A stretch of DNA of 39,554 bases from Phycisphaerae bacterium (GTDB taxonomy: Bacteria; Planctomycetota; Phycisphaerae; UBA1845; PWPN01). Positions 25,195-33,020 of the stretch are shown here, piece after piece. The notes beneath the pieces were generated by a model. The model made no database searches. It was given only the letters and a program-made list of their open reading frames with translations, and was not told where the DNA came from. Each line of letters starts with the position of its first letter. Position 1 is the first letter of the stretch. The position numbers and the translations under genes are program-made. The stretch is from positions 1-39,554 of the forward strand of contig JAAYDF010000344.1 in the NCBI GenBank assembly GCA_012729395.1, given 5' to 3'.

Positions 25195-26856
25195 TCATGG
25201 CCAGCTCCAGATGGCCAGGGCCGCGCACACCGCGGCGAACAGGATGTACCCTTTGACGCCGCTGAAGAAGGCCGTCGTCAGATAGATGATCGTCAGCAGG
25301 CCGGCCACCGCGGTCGGCATCCAGCCCGGCATGGTCCACTTGCCCAGCAGCGTGGCCCCGAGAATCGCCGCGGTGGGTGCCGCCAGCAATCCGAGTACAA
25401 GCAGCGGGGTGATGAAAGCCCGCCCACGGGGCCAGCGGGAGATCGCCGCGGCCACGAGGATCGCCAACCCGGCCACGAAGGTCATCAACAGCGGCCAGTA
25501 GAGCACCACCCACCGGGTCACGGTGGAATCGCCGAGGCGGATGATCGCGAAGGCCGAGGTGGCCCCGATCTCGAATAGCGCCAGATAAGCCAGGGTGATC
25601 TTGCCCGTGCGGCACGCGGACCAGCCCAATGCCAGCAGGGTCAGCAGGCAGGCGGTCAAACCCAAGCTCCATCGCCAAGGGCTGTTGTCCAGGTCGGCTA
25701 CCACGGCCGATATTCGCGGCCAAAACGCCAAGTGCAGTGAGATGAGGACGGCGGTGGCTCCGCTGAGGTATCCCATTCGCAGGCTGTTGCGGATCAGCCG
25801 GCCGGCCGTGGTCCAAGGTCGGCCGCCGTCGAGTTGTTGATCCCACACCCCAGCCAGCCAGTGCCACACCGCGGTCATCACCGCCAGGCCGAAGATGGCT
25901 CGGTTGAAAAGCTCAGCGAAGTACTGCGGCATGGGGCGAAGGGGCACGGGCAGCCAAGCCATCGGTAGAGAGACGATGCTGAGCGTGATGAGCCCGAGGG
26001 CTACGTCGGCCAGGCCTTCCTCCCATCGCCGGGCGACCATGGTCAGGATGGCGATGCCGGCGATCAGGCAGGCGGGCGGCGTCCAGGGGGACACGATATG
26101 CATGCAGCCCAGGAGGAGGATGGCTACGGCGACGATGCCCACGCTGTAGTAGAAGCCCGGCCAGACGCTGGATTCGCGCGTGAGGTTGGCCAAGGCGTTG
26201 GGCCAAGCCGTGACGCGCCGCCGATGCCGACGGAATCCCTCGCCGAGAGAGAAGCCCGCCAACAGCAGACTGCCGGTCACGATGAACGGGATGGCCCACG
26301 GCGTGCTGTCGGTGTAGGAGGCTCCGGTCGGTGTGCGGACCTCGCAAGTCATCGGGATTCGCAGGGACAGCCACAGCCCCACCAGAACGAGTGCCCAGAA
26401 GCAGAGGGTGATGAGCTGCGGATCTCGCCACCGGGCCCAGGCGAGGATAATCGCCGCGGTCACCAATCCCAGATCCACGAGTCCGGTTCGCCAGACATGT
26501 ATTCGCCAGGGGGATTGGTAGTCCATCAGGTAGGGCGTGCGGTACAACACTTCGGTAGCGGCGGCGTAGACCATGAGGATGACGACCGCCAGCCCAGTCA
26601 CGATCATGGCGATTTGCAGAACGGCTTGGGTGTCGGCCTCCAGGTCGCCGCCCGGGGGCAGGATACGCGTCCGGCGGAGGGCCAGGCTGATGATGCTCCA
26701 TCCCAGGCATAGCGCGGCCGAGCCGTGCACCAATAGCTCAAGGCCGCCGGATACCGGCCAGGACAGGTTCCATAGGACGACCAGCAGTCCCACGGAGACC
26801 GTGGCAACGAAGCAGGCGGCCGTCAGGCCCAACGGAAGGCGACCACCCTTGCCCAA
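25195..26856 (-). CDS. Large polytopic membrane protein of unknown function
   Basis: The 553-residue product consists almost entirely of alternating hydrophobic segments (about 14 membrane helices) joined by short basic loops. A TTG start at 26856 is supported by GAGGAG seven bases upstream. No transporter signature, ribbon or catalytic motif stands out. Charged clusters such as RRHRRRV and RRWEEG sit in loops. Planctomycete genomes contain many such orphan membrane proteins. It is flanked by gaps of 412 and 197 bp and is probably transcribed alone. Confidence 0.8.
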   Translation of the reverse strand: MGKGGRLPLGLTAACFVATVSVGLLVVLWNLSWPVSGGLELLVHGSAALCLGWSIISLALRRTRILPPGGDLEADTQAVLQIAMIVTGLAVVILMVYAAATEVLYRTPYLMDYQSPWRIHVWRTGLVDLGLVTAAIILAWARWRDPQLITLCFWALVLVGLWLSLRIPMTCEVRTPTGASYTDSTPWAIPFIVTGSLLLAGFSLGEGFRRHRRRVTAWPNALANLTRESSVWPGFYYSVGIVAVAILLLGCMHIVSPWTPPACLIAGIAILTMVARRWEEGLADVALGLITLSIVSLPMAWLPVPLRPMPQYFAELFNRAIFGLAVMTAVWHWLAGVWDQQLDGGRPWTTAGRLIRNSLRMGYLSGATAVLISLHLAFWPRISAVVADLDNSPWRWSLGLTACLLTLLALGWSACRTGKITLAYLALFEIGATSAFAIIRLGDSTVTRWVVLYWPLLMTFVAGLAILVAAAISRWPRGRAFITPLLVLGLLAAPTAAILGATLLGKWTMPGWMPTAVAGLLTIIYLTTAFFSGVKGYILFAAVCAALAIWSWP

Positions 26857-27053
26857 ATGATTGCTCCTCAGCGCGTTGTGTACGGTTTCCCGTGCGTTAC
26901 AGGTCCGGGGCCGGCACCGCGGGTCGGCCCAAAGCTTGCTGGGTGACGCGGTTTCATCGCGGTACGAACAGGCGATCCTCTCTCCACGCAGTGGCGCTTG
27001 GATGCCCGATCACCGCTCCGATCCGCGGAGCCCGTGTCACTGGCTCAATGAGG

Positions 27054-29540
27054 TTACTTGATGAAGGCCTTGAGTAAAACCACGTCGACGACCGGCACAT
27101 CATCGAATCCGGCGAAGGTGCCGGTTTCCACGGTGGCGATGTCATCGACCACGGCCATGGTCTCATCCGTCACCGTGGCGAACACCGTGAACCCTCCGTT
27201 TTGTGCGTCCAGGTTGGCGGAGTTGTCGACCAGATTGAAGAAAAACTGGGATGTGGCCGAGTCGGGATCACCGCTCAGCTTGGCCATGGCCACGGTCCCA
27301 CGGATGTTGCTTCGATCTTCGCCGAACTCGTTGACGATGGGATCGCGCACACCGTCCGCCTCCTCCATCCCGGACAGATATCCACCGCCCTGAATGACGA
27401 AGTCCGGCATCACCCGGTGGAAGATCGTATTGTCGTAAAAACCATCCTCGACGTATTGCACGAAGTTGAGGGCGGTGATCGGCGCTCCGTCGATCAGTAT
27501 ATTGAGGTCGATGTTGCCTTCCGAGGTTTCCAGACGCACCACGGGTTGCGTGGCTACCGTGAGGGTCACCGTGTTTGTCGCCGTGACGCCTTCGCCGTTG
27601 TCTACGGTGAGTTGGAACGTCAGCGCGCTGCCGTCCGCCGCGTCATCGGGAACCGTGAGGCTGGCTCGCTGCGTCGTGGGGTTGTTCAGGGTCACGTCGG
27701 TCCCGTCGATCTGCTCCCACAGGTAGCTCAGTGTGCCGAAACCCGGATCGCTGCCGGAGCCGTCAAGCGTGACGACCAGGCTGGGAATCACCTTGCGGTC
27801 TTCGCCGGCGTCCGCGCCCAAGACAACGACAGTGACTTCATCGCTGGCGGATCCGCCTTGTCCGTCGTCCACTTCCAGGCGGAACGTCAACGTGCTCAAG
27901 GCGGCAGGAGCGGTGAACGTGGCAGTCGCCTGGTCGGCGTGGGTGACTGTGACCTCGGGGCCGGAAACCCGCGTCCAGGTGAACGCCAGCTCGTCTCCTT
28001 CGTCCGGATCACTGCTGCCGGAACCGTCGAGCGTGACCACCGATCCCGCGGCCACGATCTGGTCCTCGCCCGCGTCGGCGATCGGTGCCTCGTTGTCTTC
28101 GGAGTTCACCGTGATGGTCACGGTGTCAGTGCTGGACAGCCCGCGGGCCTCCTCGGTGACGGTGAGCTGGAATGTCAGCGTGCCGACCGATTCCGCGGGG
28201 AACGTGGGCGACTCCTCACTGGGATCGTCAAGGTCCACTTCCGGTCCGGAGGTCTGCAGCCAAGCGTATGCAAGCGTGTTGCCATCGACGGCCGGCCTGC
28301 TGCCCGACCCATCCAGCGTCACGGTGTCGCCAACGAGAACCGTTTGATCTTCACCGGCGTCGGCCACCGGGCGTGCACGGACAACCACCGAGACGCGGTC
28401 GTCGGCTTGGCCGCCATGGTTGTCGCGGACGGTCAGTTGAAAGACCAGCGTGCTGTTCACGTCGGGGGCAGTGAAGGTGGGGCCGGCAACCGTCGCGTTG
28501 CTCAAGGTGACTTCTTCGCCCGAAAGTTGGGTCCAGGCGAAGGTCAACGTATCCTCCGCGTCAGGATCGCTGCTCGCACTGCCGTCGAGCGTGACGGTTT
28601 GGCCTCCGTCTGCCTTCTGATTGGCGCCGGCCCGGGCGGCCGGAGCCTGGTTGGTGGGGGCATTGACTGTGATAATCACTTCGTCGACGCCTGGATCATC
28701 GCGGCCGGCCTCGGTGACCGTCAGCTCGAAGGTCAGCGTCGCAACTGTCGGGGGGGTGAACTTGGGCGTGGCGCTGGTCGGATCATCCAGCTCGACAGCC
28801 GGGCCGGACGTTTGCGTCCAGGCGTAGGTGAGCGTTTGCCCCGTCGTGCGAGCCTTGCTTCCGGTGCCGTCCAAGGTCACCTCGATCCCGGTCCGGGCGG
28901 TTTGGTCGGCTCCCGCGTCCGCCAGCGGCCCCATGCTCGACCATGCCCGTTTGATGTGAATGGTGGTCTGCGGTGCATAGCTCAGCACCGTCCCGTCCTG
29001 TGCGGTCCGCGTGGCGGTGGTGACTTCACCCATGGCCTCGGCGATGTCGAGCCCCTTGATCACCCGCCCGACGACGGTGAAGTCGACCGCTGTGCCGCTA
29101 AAGTCCAGGTCTAAATTATTCGCTAGATTGATAAGCAGATAAGGGACCCCCGATGCTGTGTCCGCCGGGCCGTACATGGCGACCCGGCCCTCGTAGTTGG
29201 CCAGTCCGTTGCCCGATTCATTCACCAGGGAGCGGTTGGTGCTCTTGAGCAAGGTGGACGAGTATTGTCCCACCTTGAGCCAGCGTGCGTTGCGGGCCTC
29301 ATGGACGATGGTACCGTCGTAGTAGCCCTCGTCAGCGGCGGTACGCAGGGCAGCCGCCGCGGTACCCATGTCGGTGAACAGCTCGATGACGATGTAGCCC
29401 TCGCTCGTTGCGAGGGTTAGATATGGCAGGTCAGGCACGGGGAGGGGGGGGCCGCTTTCCGGATCGGGCACCACGGGCGTGCAGTTCAGGCTGGCTGCCG
29501 AAAGGATCAAGGCTACGCTGGCGAGCCGTCGTCGAAACAT
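27054..29540 (-). CDS. Secreted multidomain protein: cyclophilin-like, five PKD-like domains, cyclophilin
   Basis: The ATG at 29540, five bases after AGGAG, opens a signal peptide (RRRLASVALILSAASLNC); a longer frame upstream is rejected. The mature start may be Cys20, but the lipobox (ASLNC) is not canonical. Of 828 residues, about 40-205 form a degenerate cyclophilin-type peptidyl-prolyl isomerase domain (YLTLATSEGYIVIELF, but VHEAR where FHR is expected). About 213-665 contain five PKD/Ig-like repeats, each with DAGxDQ and VTLDGSGS-type motifs. Residues 667-828 are a second cyclophilin domain with FHRVMPDFVIQGGGY and SQFFFNL, the active-site signature. It is likely a cell-surface or periplasmic folding or adhesion protein. 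It is divergent from folK. Confidence 0.88.
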   Translation of the reverse strand: MFRRRLASVALILSAASLNCTPVVPDPESGPPLPVPDLPYLTLATSEGYIVIELFTDMGTAAAALRTAADEGYYDGTIVHEARNARWLKVGQYSSTLLKSTNRSLVNESGNGLANYEGRVAMYGPADTASGVPYLLINLANNLDLDFSGTAVDFTVVGRVIKGLDIAEAMGEVTTATRTAQDGTVLSYAPQTTIHIKRAWSSMGPLADAGADQTARTGIEVTLDGTGSKARTTGQTLTYAWTQTSGPAVELDDPTSATPKFTPPTVATLTFELTVTEAGRDDPGVDEVIITVNAPTNQAPAARAGANQKADGGQTVTLDGSASSDPDAEDTLTFAWTQLSGEEVTLSNATVAGPTFTAPDVNSTLVFQLTVRDNHGGQADDRVSVVVRARPVADAGEDQTVLVGDTVTLDGSGSRPAVDGNTLAYAWLQTSGPEVDLDDPSEESPTFPAESVGTLTFQLTVTEEARGLSSTDTVTITVNSEDNEAPIADAGEDQIVAAGSVVTLDGSGSSDPDEGDELAFTWTRVSGPEVTVTHADQATATFTAPAALSTLTFRLEVDDGQGGSASDEVTVVVLGADAGEDRKVIPSLVVTLDGSGSDPGFGTLSYLWEQIDGTDVTLNNPTTQRASLTVPDDAADGSALTFQLTVDNGEGVTATNTVTLTVATQPVVRLETSEGNIDLNILIDGAPITALNFVQYVEDGFYDNTIFHRVMPDFVIQGGGYLSGMEEADGVRDPIVNEFGEDRSNIRGTVAMAKLSGDPDSATSQFFFNLVDNSANLDAQNGGFTVFATVTDETMAVVDDIATVETGTFAGFDDVPVVDVVLLKAFIK

Positions 29541-29709
29541 GGAGGCTCCTATGCTGTTTGTAGGTTGACTTTGTTTGGCCAGGGGCATTATACGGCTTCT
29601 CTGGCTGTCCACCAATGCCAATGGATGAAGGTAAGTATCGGCTGATTCGCACGTTGGGGCCAATCGAGTTGAGAGGGTGGGCGGCGGGGGCATCGGGGTG
29701 AAAACGGGC

Positions 29710-30189
29710 ATGGGGATGCACGAGGCGTATATCGGCTTGGGATCGAATCTGGGCGACCGGCAGGTCTTGGTATCCTCGGCGGTCCAAGCCTTGCGTTGCT
29801 CGCCCGGGGTCGGGCGGGTTGAAGTTTCCTCCATGTACGAGACGCCGCCGGTCGGTGGGCCGGCCGGACAAGGGTGTTACTTGAACGCCGCCGCCCGAGT
29901 CGAGACCATCCTGGATCCTCCGGAATTGCTGCGGTTGCTGATTGGCATCGAGGAACGGCTGGGGCGGGTCCGCTCCGAGCGATGGGGCGCGCGGACCATT
30001 GACTTGGACCTCTTGCTGTACGAGGACCGGGTTGTGGCGACTGCGGAGTTGACCATTCCGCATCCGCGGATGCACGAGCGTGTCTTCGTTCTTGCTCCGC
30101 TGGCGGAGATCGCCCCTGATGTGTGTCATCCGATCCTGGGTCTGACGGTTCGCGAGTTGCTGGCGTCCCATGGGGTGTCCGACGTTTGA
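29710..30189 (+). CDS. folK: 2-amino-4-hydroxy-6-hydroxymethyldihydropteridine diphosphokinase
   Basis: FolK transfers pyrophosphate from ATP to hydroxymethyldihydropterin in folate synthesis. About 159 residues match the family: the N-terminal AYIGLGSNLGDR, then SSMYETPPVGG, QGCYLNAAARVET, and the signature RWGARTIDLDLLLY with the two metal-binding aspartates (DLDLLLY), then PHPRMHERVFVLAPLAEIAP. ATGs at 29710 and 29716 are both possible; GGGGTG upstream suits the first. The gene is divergent from the cyclophilin/PKD gene across 169 bp. No other folate genes are in the window. Confidence 0.95.
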   Translation: MGMHEAYIGLGSNLGDRQVLVSSAVQALRCSPGVGRVEVSSMYETPPVGGPAGQGCYLNAAARVETILDPPELLRLLIGIEERLGRVRSERWGARTIDLDLLLYEDRVVATAELTIPHPRMHERVFVLAPLAEIAPDVCHPILGLTVRELLASHGVSDV

Positions 30190-30313
30190 ATGCAAGGCCC
30201 CCCCGGCCCCCTCTTCACTGGATCTAGCGGTCATCTGCATGGCTCACATCCATGTCGAGATCTGCCGGCCTGCCAATTTGACATGGGCGTCAAGGGCATC
30301 CGAGCATTTCCAC

Positions 30314-30348
30314 AGTGTTCTTAACCCTTGATAGGGCAGTGAGTTAAG
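30314..30348. promoter_or_regulatory. Repeat pair upstream of the sigma-54 promoter
   Basis: CTTAAC (30320-30325) and its inverse GTTAAG (30343-30348) enclose a second small palindrome, CCCTTGATAGGG. CAGTG precedes each TTAA (CAGTGTTCTTAA and CAGTGAGTTAA), so the site can also be read as a direct repeat. It ends 17 bases before the promoter's -24 element. It could be an activator or repressor site, or a folK terminator; the sequence does not decide. Confidence 0.4.
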
Positions 30349-30364
30349 TAGGTTGGATGTTCTT

Positions 30365-30381
30365 CTGGCACGCGGTTTGCT
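30365..30381 (+). promoter_or_regulatory. Sigma-54 (RpoN) type promoter
   Basis: CTGGCACGCGGTTTGCT matches the sigma-54 consensus, with GG at -24 and GC at -12 separated by exactly ten bases and the full TGGCACG and TTGC blocks. The nearest downstream genes are the three tandem sHSP genes on the plus strand. Transcription would start near 30393. Control by a sigma-54 activator is inferred. Confidence 0.75.
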
Positions 30382-30518
30382 GTTTAGCTGGTGTGAAGAG
30401 GGCTGGACCGATCCGGCCTCTGTGACGTAAGGACATTGTGTTCAGATGCGGACGTGAGCGAGTGATTCGGGCCGGCCGGGTGGCCGAGCTTGTCGATCAG
30501 GGCAAAGGAGGTACTCCG

Positions 30519-30965
30519 ATGTTTTCAAGACCCCTTACAGGAGTGAACTCGATTCATCAGTTGCGGGGCGAGATGGACCGCTTGTTTGAGAACCTGGTGG
30601 AGAGCGTGTCTCCGTGGGCGGGCATGCTCCGTGCGGAGGGTGGGTCCTTTCCGGCTCTGAACGTCTGGGAGGACGATGAGAGCCTGTATGCGGAGGCGGA
30701 ATTGCCGGGCCTGCGCATGGAGGATTTGGAGGTCAGTGTTCGCGGGAACGAGCTGACGATCAAGGGTGAGCGCAACAACTCGCGTGATCAGGAGGGCACT
30801 TACCACCGTCGGGAGCGAGGGGCCGGCGCGTTTGGTCGGGTGGTACGGTTGCCGGTCGAGATCAACGCCGAGCGGGTCGAAGCGTCGCTGCAGGCGGGGG
30901 TGCTGACGGTGAAGATGCCGAAGGCCGAGGCCGCCAAGCCGCGTCGTATCGAGGTCAAGAGCTGA
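30519..30965 (+). CDS. Small heat-shock protein (Hsp20/alpha-crystallin), first copy
   Basis: The start is the ATG at 30519, after AAAGGAGG. The 148-residue protein has a short N-terminal arm (INSIHQLRGEMDRLFENL type), then the alpha-crystallin domain from ALNVWEDDESLYAEAELPGL to VLTVKMPK, with the A-x-x-x-x-G-V-L motif as VEASLQAGVLTV. The tail ends RRIEVKS, holding the I-x-V anchor used in oligomer assembly. These proteins bind unfolding proteins without ATP in the cytoplasm. It is the first gene of a three-gene set behind the sigma-54 promoter; the next starts 26 bases on. Confidence 0.94.
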   Translation: MFSRPLTGVNSIHQLRGEMDRLFENLVESVSPWAGMLRAEGGSFPALNVWEDDESLYAEAELPGLRMEDLEVSVRGNELTIKGERNNSRDQEGTYHRRERGAGAFGRVVRLPVEINAERVEASLQAGVLTVKMPKAEAAKPRRIEVKS

Positions 30966-30991
30966 ACCTGAGCCGAATGAGGAGGTGTACG

Positions 30992-31393
30992 ATGGCCGAG
31001 AGCACCAGTATCCATAAGGCGAGTGAACCGCAGGTTGAGCGTGCGGAGCGTACGCGTGCCGGCCGAGCCTATCGGCCGAACGTCGACATCATCGAGATGA
31101 GGGATGAACTCGTGGTCCTGGCGGACATGCCGGGGACGAAGCCCGAGGATGTCGACATCAACTTCGAGAAGGGCACGCTGGAGATTCATGCGAAGGTATG
31201 CGCTCGAGTTCCGGGTAATGGCCGGCCGCTACTGGCTGAATATGGAGTGGGTGACTTCTACCGCACGTTCCAGGTCAGCGAAGCGGTGGATGCCAGCCGG
31301 ATTTCGGCGGAGTATCGGGATGGCGTGCTGATCCTGCATTTGCCGAAGGTTGAAGCGGTCAAGCCGCGGAAGATCGCGATCAAGGGTGCGTGA
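30992..31393 (+). CDS. Small heat-shock protein, second and divergent copy
   Basis: The start is the ATG at 30992, after GAGGAGGTG. The 133-residue protein carries the alpha-crystallin domain in VDIIEMRDELVVLADMPG, then EDVDINFEKGTLEIHAKV, and ends the domain with YRDGVLILHLPKVEA and the I-x-I tail KIAIKGA. The N-terminal arm is charged and short (SEPQVERAERTRAGRA) and lacks the F-rich segment of the flanking copies. The loop is also changed (ARVPGNGRPLLAEYGVGDF), and the sequence is clearly less like the first and third. The differences suggest a partner that forms mixed oligomers, which is an inference. Confidence 0.92.
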   Translation: MAESTSIHKASEPQVERAERTRAGRAYRPNVDIIEMRDELVVLADMPGTKPEDVDINFEKGTLEIHAKVCARVPGNGRPLLAEYGVGDFYRTFQVSEAVDASRISAEYRDGVLILHLPKVEAVKPRKIAIKGA

Positions 31394-31508
31394 GCGGCGT
31401 CGTTCTCCGCAAGGTACGCCACGGGTTCCCCCGGTTTGGGGCCGCCGACCGTGGGAGCCCGACGGATGTCAAAGTGTGCCGGCGGCCGTAGCGTGGGAGG
31501 TGTGTGTC

Positions 31509-31997
31509 ATGAACCTCATACCATGGAGGAACAAGGGTACGGAGCGAGTGGGAAGCGAGGCGTGCTCGATCGACCGTTTCCGGAGCGAGCTGGATCGGGC
31601 GTTCGAGAGCTTCTTCCGCGGGGGCGGAGACACGTTCGACCGGCTGCTGTCGCCGGTGCTGGGTTGGGGCCCGGCGGTGGACGTGAGCGAGGATGACAAG
31701 CAGGTGACCGTCCGGGCCGAGATACCGGGCGTGGACCCCAAGGATCTGGACGTGACGGTGTCGGGAGACACGTTGACTCTTTCGGGCGAGAAGAAGGAAG
31801 AGACTCACGAGGAGAAGGGCGGCTGGTACCATGCCGAGCGGCGGTTCGGCTCGTTCAGGCGGACGTTGCGGCTGCCGGCGGAAGTGGATGCCGACGAAGT
31901 CGAAGCCACGTACCAGAACGGTGTGCTGACGGTTCGGCTGAACAAGACCGAGCGAGCGGTGGGCCGGCGAATCGCGATCAACAAGGGCGGCGAGTGA
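31509..31997 (+). CDS. Small heat-shock protein, third copy
   Basis: The start is the ATG at 31509, after GGGAGGTG, giving 162 residues. The N-terminal arm contains the usual FRSELDRAFESFF helix, followed by a GGGDTFDRLLSPVLGWGP segment. The alpha-crystallin domain runs from AVDVSEDDKQVTVRAEIPGV to NGVLTVRLNK, with the final RRIAINKGGE. The 115-bp gap from the second copy has no clear separate promoter, so one transcript is likely. It is most like the first copy in layout. Confidence 0.93.
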   Translation: MNLIPWRNKGTERVGSEACSIDRFRSELDRAFESFFRGGGDTFDRLLSPVLGWGPAVDVSEDDKQVTVRAEIPGVDPKDLDVTVSGDTLTLSGEKKEETHEEKGGWYHAERRFGSFRRTLRLPAEVDADEVEATYQNGVLTVRLNKTERAVGRRIAINKGGE

Positions 31998-32041
31998 GCA
32001 CCGTGGGGACAGACGGAATCTCGACGGTGGTCATGCGGCGG

Positions 32042-32088
32042 GAGGCACGGGTTCGCGTCGGGAGGCGGACTGTGCCTCTCTCGCTTTT
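32042..32088 (+). terminator. Possible terminator of the sHSP operon
   Basis: GAGGCAC (32042-32048) pairs with GTGCCTC (32072-32078), and a short T-rich run, TCTCGCTTTT, follows. The loop is long, about 23 bases, and partly pairs internally. It lies 45 bases after the third sHSP stop, where a terminator is expected. Confidence 0.4.
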
Positions 32089-32164
32089 GGTGACCGCGAG
32101 GTGGCAAGCCGGGGGCGATAGCCTGCCTGCGCCGCAGTCTTAGGTTGATTGAGGCGGAGGCGGG

Positions 32165-32848
32165 TCACTGCGGCTCGAAGCGGTAGCCCAGGTCGCGAAC
32201 GGTCTTGATGAAGATGGGGTTCTGGGGTTCCGGTTCGATCTTGGCCCGCAGGGTGGTGATGCAACGGTCCACGCTGCGGCGGGTGACCAGGATGTCGCCG
32301 CCCCAGACGTGGTCGAGGATTTCGTCGCGGGTCAGTGCCCGACCGGCGTAGCGGACCAGGAGTTGCAGCATGCTGAACTCCTTGGGGGTGAGGGTGACCT
32401 CCTCGCCGTTGCGTAGCAGGCGATGCCCGACCATGTCCAGCTCGAAATCGCCGAAGTGATAGCGGCGGCTCTGGATTTGTTGTGCACGGCGGAGCATAGC
32501 CTCGACGCGGGCGAGTAGTTCGCGGATGCTGAAGGGCTTGGTGACATAGTCGTCGGCTCCGAGGTTGAGCCCGAGGACGACGTCCGATTCCTCGCCTTTG
32601 GCGGTCAGCATGATGATGGGCACATCCAGGTTCTGTTTGCGGATCTGCCGACAGATCTCGTACCCGTTGATCTTGGGCAGCATGATGTCCAGCACGATCA
32701 GCGACGGCTGCTTGTGCAGGGCGAGGTGGAGTCCTTTTTCGCCGTCGTCGGCGGTGAGGACGCGGTAGCCTTTCTGCTCGAAGTTGTCCGTGAGTCCGCG
32801 CAGGAGGGCGGGTTCATCCTCGACGATGAGTATTGTGTCCTCGGGCAT
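32165..32848 (-). CDS. OmpR/PhoB-family response regulator
   Basis: The 227 residues comprise a receiver domain (acidic pair Glu10-Asp11, phosphoacceptor Asp54 in IVLDIMLP, Lys104-type lysine in VTKPFSIRELL) and a winged-helix DNA-binding domain. The latter includes RNGEEVTLTPKEFSMLQLLVRYAG and VTRRSVDRCITTLRAKIE, and ends in IKTVRDLGYRFE. This layout binds direct repeats with 11-bp spacing as a dimer. The ATG start has GAGGTG six bases upstream. It is the third gene of the TPR-kinase-regulator operon, separated from the kinase by a palindromic element. A likely target is the 55-bp block repeated at 37939 and 38999. Confidence 0.95.
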   Translation of the reverse strand: MPEDTILIVEDEPALLRGLTDNFEQKGYRVLTADDGEKGLHLALHKQPSLIVLDIMLPKINGYEICRQIRKQNLDVPIIMLTAKGEESDVVLGLNLGADDYVTKPFSIRELLARVEAMLRRAQQIQSRRYHFGDFELDMVGHRLLRNGEEVTLTPKEFSMLQLLVRYAGRALTRDEILDHVWGGDILVTRRSVDRCITTLRAKIEPEPQNPIFIKTVRDLGYRFEPQ

Positions 32849-32860
32849 AGACGCACCTCA

Positions 32861-33020
32861 GTAGCGGCCGACCCCTGTGGCGGCCTGCGGGTGGAAACTC
32901 GACTACCGCTCGGCGGCGGTCGGTGTTTGAAAACTTTGCCGCTGTCCCGGCCGCCACGGCTCGGCTGAGCTCGCCGAAGTGGGGCGGCGGCCGCTACGAT
33001 ACGCGGGGTGGCGGCCACTA
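32861..33020. repeat. GTAGCGG palindromic elements between kinase and regulator genes
   Basis: The left end GTAGCGGCCG (32861-32870) pairs with CGGCCGCTAC (32988-32997), with the core that is identical to copy 1 between them (32952-32980). A further half-element, GGTGGCGGCCACTACG (33007-33022), overlaps the end of the kinase gene, and the TAG stop of the kinase (33018-33020) lies within its CGTAGTGGCCGCC, the minus-strand form of the element end. Confidence 0.8.

Larger units (their letters stand above)
30190..30518. other. Leader region of the small heat-shock operon
   Basis: This 329-bp gap downstream of folK contains the sigma-54-type promoter (30366-30381) and the inverted or direct repeat at 30314-30348. 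About 140 bases of leader separate the promoter from the first sHSP start. No gene is supported here. Confidence 0.6.

Noticed and set aside
27201-29114. Long plus-strand frame (637 codons) opposite the cyclophilin/PKD gene
   Set aside because: It mirrors the repeated PKD-like domains on the other strand. Its apparent repeats come from those domains, and no start signal is seen.
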